NCBI GenBank assembly: GCA_029781855.1
Contig: JAKOVX010000056.1
Location: forward strand, 1-37,750
Length of the DNA stretch: 37,750 bases
From: Acidobacteriota bacterium
GTDB taxonomy: Bacteria > Acidobacteriota > Blastocatellia > Pyrinomonadales > Pyrinomonadaceae
Direction of reading: 5' to 3'
This document shows positions 36,229 through 37,750 of this stretch, one piece after another. How positions within the stretch are numbered: position 1 is the stretch's first letter; every line of letters begins with the position of its first letter. The notes beneath the pieces are model-generated. The model searched no databases. It was given only the letters and a program-made list of their open reading frames with translations, and was not told the DNA's origin. The translations under genes and the position numbers were made by a program.

Positions 36229-37611
36229 TCAATCGAACCAGCGGACATCGTCTAGCCTGCCGGTTGCCAGCAGCAGGCCGGCGTATCCGACGTAATATTC
36301 ATATCGCGAGTTGAGCAGGTCCTGTCTCGCACCTGTCAACGCCGAGCCCGCCCGCAGCACCTCGCTGAAGGTCGCGAGTCCCGCCTTGTATCTGTCGTCT
36401 GTGATCCGCTGTGCCTCCTCGGCCCGGGCAATGCTCTTGATCGAGACGCGGATCTTGGCGTCCGCCGTCTTAAAGGCCTGGAACGCCCGAATAACGTCGA
36501 GCCGGATCTGATTTGCCAGATTGTCGCGTTCGAGCCCGGCGAGCGTCTCGCCCTCGACGGCCTGCTCGGTGCGGGCCTTTCGCCCGGCGTCGAAGAGCGT
36601 ATATGTGAGGTTGACGCCGACCGTGTAATCCGTGCTGCCGTTCGCGATGTAGGGCGACGAATAACCAACGTTACCGAACGCATCGACCCGCGGCAGACGC
36701 GTATCCCGCAATGCTTTCGTCTGCACCCGGCTGTTCTCGACGTCGAGCAGGATGCGGCGGTAATCCGGCCGGTCCTCAAGCGCGAGCCTAATAAGCTCGG
36801 CCTGGTCCTCAACTGGAAAAAATTTCTCGCGGAGTTCACCGGCAAGCTGGCGGTCGAGATCCACATTGGTTCCGATCGTGATGTTAAGGGATGCAAGTGT
36901 ATTGACGAGCTGGCTCTCGGCCTCGATCTTTCGCTGTCCGGCATTTGCCACCTCGAGATCGGCGGCGAGCAGGTCTGCCTCGGTCGTCATTCCGACATCG
37001 ACCATATCGCTGACCTTTTTGCGGTTGGCCTCGGCCGATCTAATTGCGTCGTCGCTCACCTTGATCATTTCGCGGCCGAGGATCACGCCGTAAAACGACC
37101 TCACAACATCGAACCGCAATTTCTGCCTCGCGGCTTCGGCCATCAGCTCCGCCTGCTTCTTGCCGATCTCGGCCTGCGACACACGCGACGAGGTTTGTCG
37201 CTGGTCGAATATCGGCATCTGGGCATTGAACTGCGAGCGGAAATTGAAGAGCCCGTTGGGTTTGTTGAGCGAGTCGATCGAGAAATTGGACGGCCCGAAT
37301 CGTCCCTGTTCGAGCAGCGAGCCGAAAACAAATACCGGATTATTGCTCCGCACAACATTCTGGCTGAACTGTGCGGACGGAAGCTTTCCGGCGGCTGATT
37401 CGCGGATCTTGGCATCGGCGATCTTGATGCGTGATTCCGCCGCCTTTGCCGAAGGGTTGGTATCGATCGCCATTTCGACTGCCCGCCCGAGTCCGAGTAC
37501 GGGCTCCGTCGACGTTTGACCCTGCACCGCGATAGCAAGGGCAAAAAACATCGAGGCCGTCAAAAATAGGGCGAACGGGGCCGTTCCCAGTGATTTGGTA
37601 CCTAAAGGCAT
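36229..37611 (-). CDS. TolC/OEP-family outer-membrane efflux channel protein
   Basis: A 460-residue outer-membrane channel component. The signal peptide reaches about residue 30 (FALFLTASMFFALAIAVQGQ). Two OEP repeats follow: the first about 40-240, with LGRAVEMAIDTNPSAKAAESRIKIADAKIRES and a central helical pair; the second about 250-445, with IRLALEDRPDYRRILLDVENSRVQTKALRDTRLPRVDAFGNVGY and YTLFDAGRKARTEQAVEGET. The end SRYEYYVGYAGLLLATGRL is also typical. No clear Shine-Dalgarno was seen before the ATG at 37611. The adaptor ATG lies 11 bp after this gene's stop, so the channel, adaptor and permease are one transcript. Confidence 0.92.
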   Translation of the reverse strand: MPLGTKSLGTAPFALFLTASMFFALAIAVQGQTSTEPVLGLGRAVEMAIDTNPSAKAAESRIKIADAKIRESAAGKLPSAQFSQNVVRSNNPVFVFGSLLEQGRFGPSNFSIDSLNKPNGLFNFRSQFNAQMPIFDQRQTSSRVSQAEIGKKQAELMAEAARQKLRFDVVRSFYGVILGREMIKVSDDAIRSAEANRKKVSDMVDVGMTTEADLLAADLEVANAGQRKIEAESQLVNTLASLNITIGTNVDLDRQLAGELREKFFPVEDQAELIRLALEDRPDYRRILLDVENSRVQTKALRDTRLPRVDAFGNVGYSSPYIANGSTDYTVGVNLTYTLFDAGRKARTEQAVEGETLAGLERDNLANQIRLDVIRAFQAFKTADAKIRVSIKSIARAEEAQRITDDRYKAGLATFSEVLRAGSALTGARQDLLNSRYEYYVGYAGLLLATGRLDDVRWFD

Positions 37612-37662
37612 TGTGATTTATGTGCCGGCCGACGCTTTTCGACGGTTCGGGCTGTCCCCCCC

Positions 37663-37750
37663 TTAGTCCTTGAAACCCGCCATCCTTAGAAAGGTCATCA
37701 TCGGACACCACTGGGTCAAGGCCGACTGAAACAAATTGAGCCCGACAAAA
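37663..37750 (-). CDS. DUF2892 (YgaP-type membrane) protein, C-terminal fragment at the right edge
   Basis: The minus strand is open from the window edge to a TAA at 37663, encoding 28 residues: FVGLNLFQSALTQWCP, then MMTFLRMAGFKD. This matches the end of DUF2892/YgaP-type two-helix membrane proteins, whose family pattern is FhGhNLhQSxhTxhCP followed by a Leu/Lys-rich helix and a short Gly-x-Lys tail. The N-terminal part is outside the window. It is 51 bp upstream of the TolC-like gene on the same strand, so it may head the efflux operon. The fragment is short, so confidence is moderate. Confidence 0.65.
   Translation of the reverse strand, partial: FVGLNLFQSALTQWCPMMTFLRMAGFKD

Overview
The window looks like chromosomal DNA of a Gram-negative-type bacterium of moderately high GC. 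The mix of type IV pilus genes, several RND efflux systems with lipoprotein adaptors, a propeller-type sensor kinase, a YVTN-phosphoesterase and an exosortase would fit Acidobacteriota (Blastocatellia/Pyrinomonadaceae-like). That placement is inference from gene content. There are no rRNA genes, phage genes, transposases or CRISPR arrays, and the region is dense and mostly ordinary in organisation.

Left part (1-8285, all minus strand). A metal-efflux-like cluster reads leftwards: a small secreted Cys-rich protein, a FixH/YtkA-like lipoprotein, then the N-terminal 529 residues of a CusA/CzcA-type RND pump cut by the left edge. Upstream lie ychF and a four-gene run: a large secreted Asp-box/DUF1906/FG-GAP protein, a small unknown, a SYLF-like protein and a membrane-anchored metallo-beta-lactamase-fold hydrolase.

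Centre (8467-19089). A plus-strand YncE-like propeller/phosphoesterase fusion faces a minus-strand type IV pilus cluster (pilB, an unknown basic protein, pilT, pilC) across a strong bidirectional terminator. Next come a PEGA-TPR lipoprotein-like gene, nhaA and a tRNA(CAU) with a clear promoter and a terminator.

Right centre (19274-28766). A VIT-vWA surface protein with a SEP-type C-terminal sorting signal is translationally coupled to its likely dedicated exosortase. The exosortase gene overlaps, tail to tail, a propeller sensor kinase that is co-transcribed with a NarL-type response regulator. A 582-bp divergent intergenic region carries a cluster of TGAGACG motifs. Then come a Gfo/Idh/MocA oxidoreductase, a small membrane-anchored unknown and a SAM methyltransferase.

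Right end (28811-37750). A TPP riboswitch whose 3' strand contains the Shine-Dalgarno controls thiC. Convergent to it is a tripartite efflux operon: the tail of a DUF2892 protein, a TolC-like protein, an HlyD-type lipoprotein adaptor, and an RND permease carrying two universal-stress-protein domains fused to its C-terminus. The strongest candidates for something new are the RND-USP-USP fusion and the coupled VIT-vWA/exosortase pair. The leaderless Cys-rich head gene of the CusA-like cluster is also worth attention.
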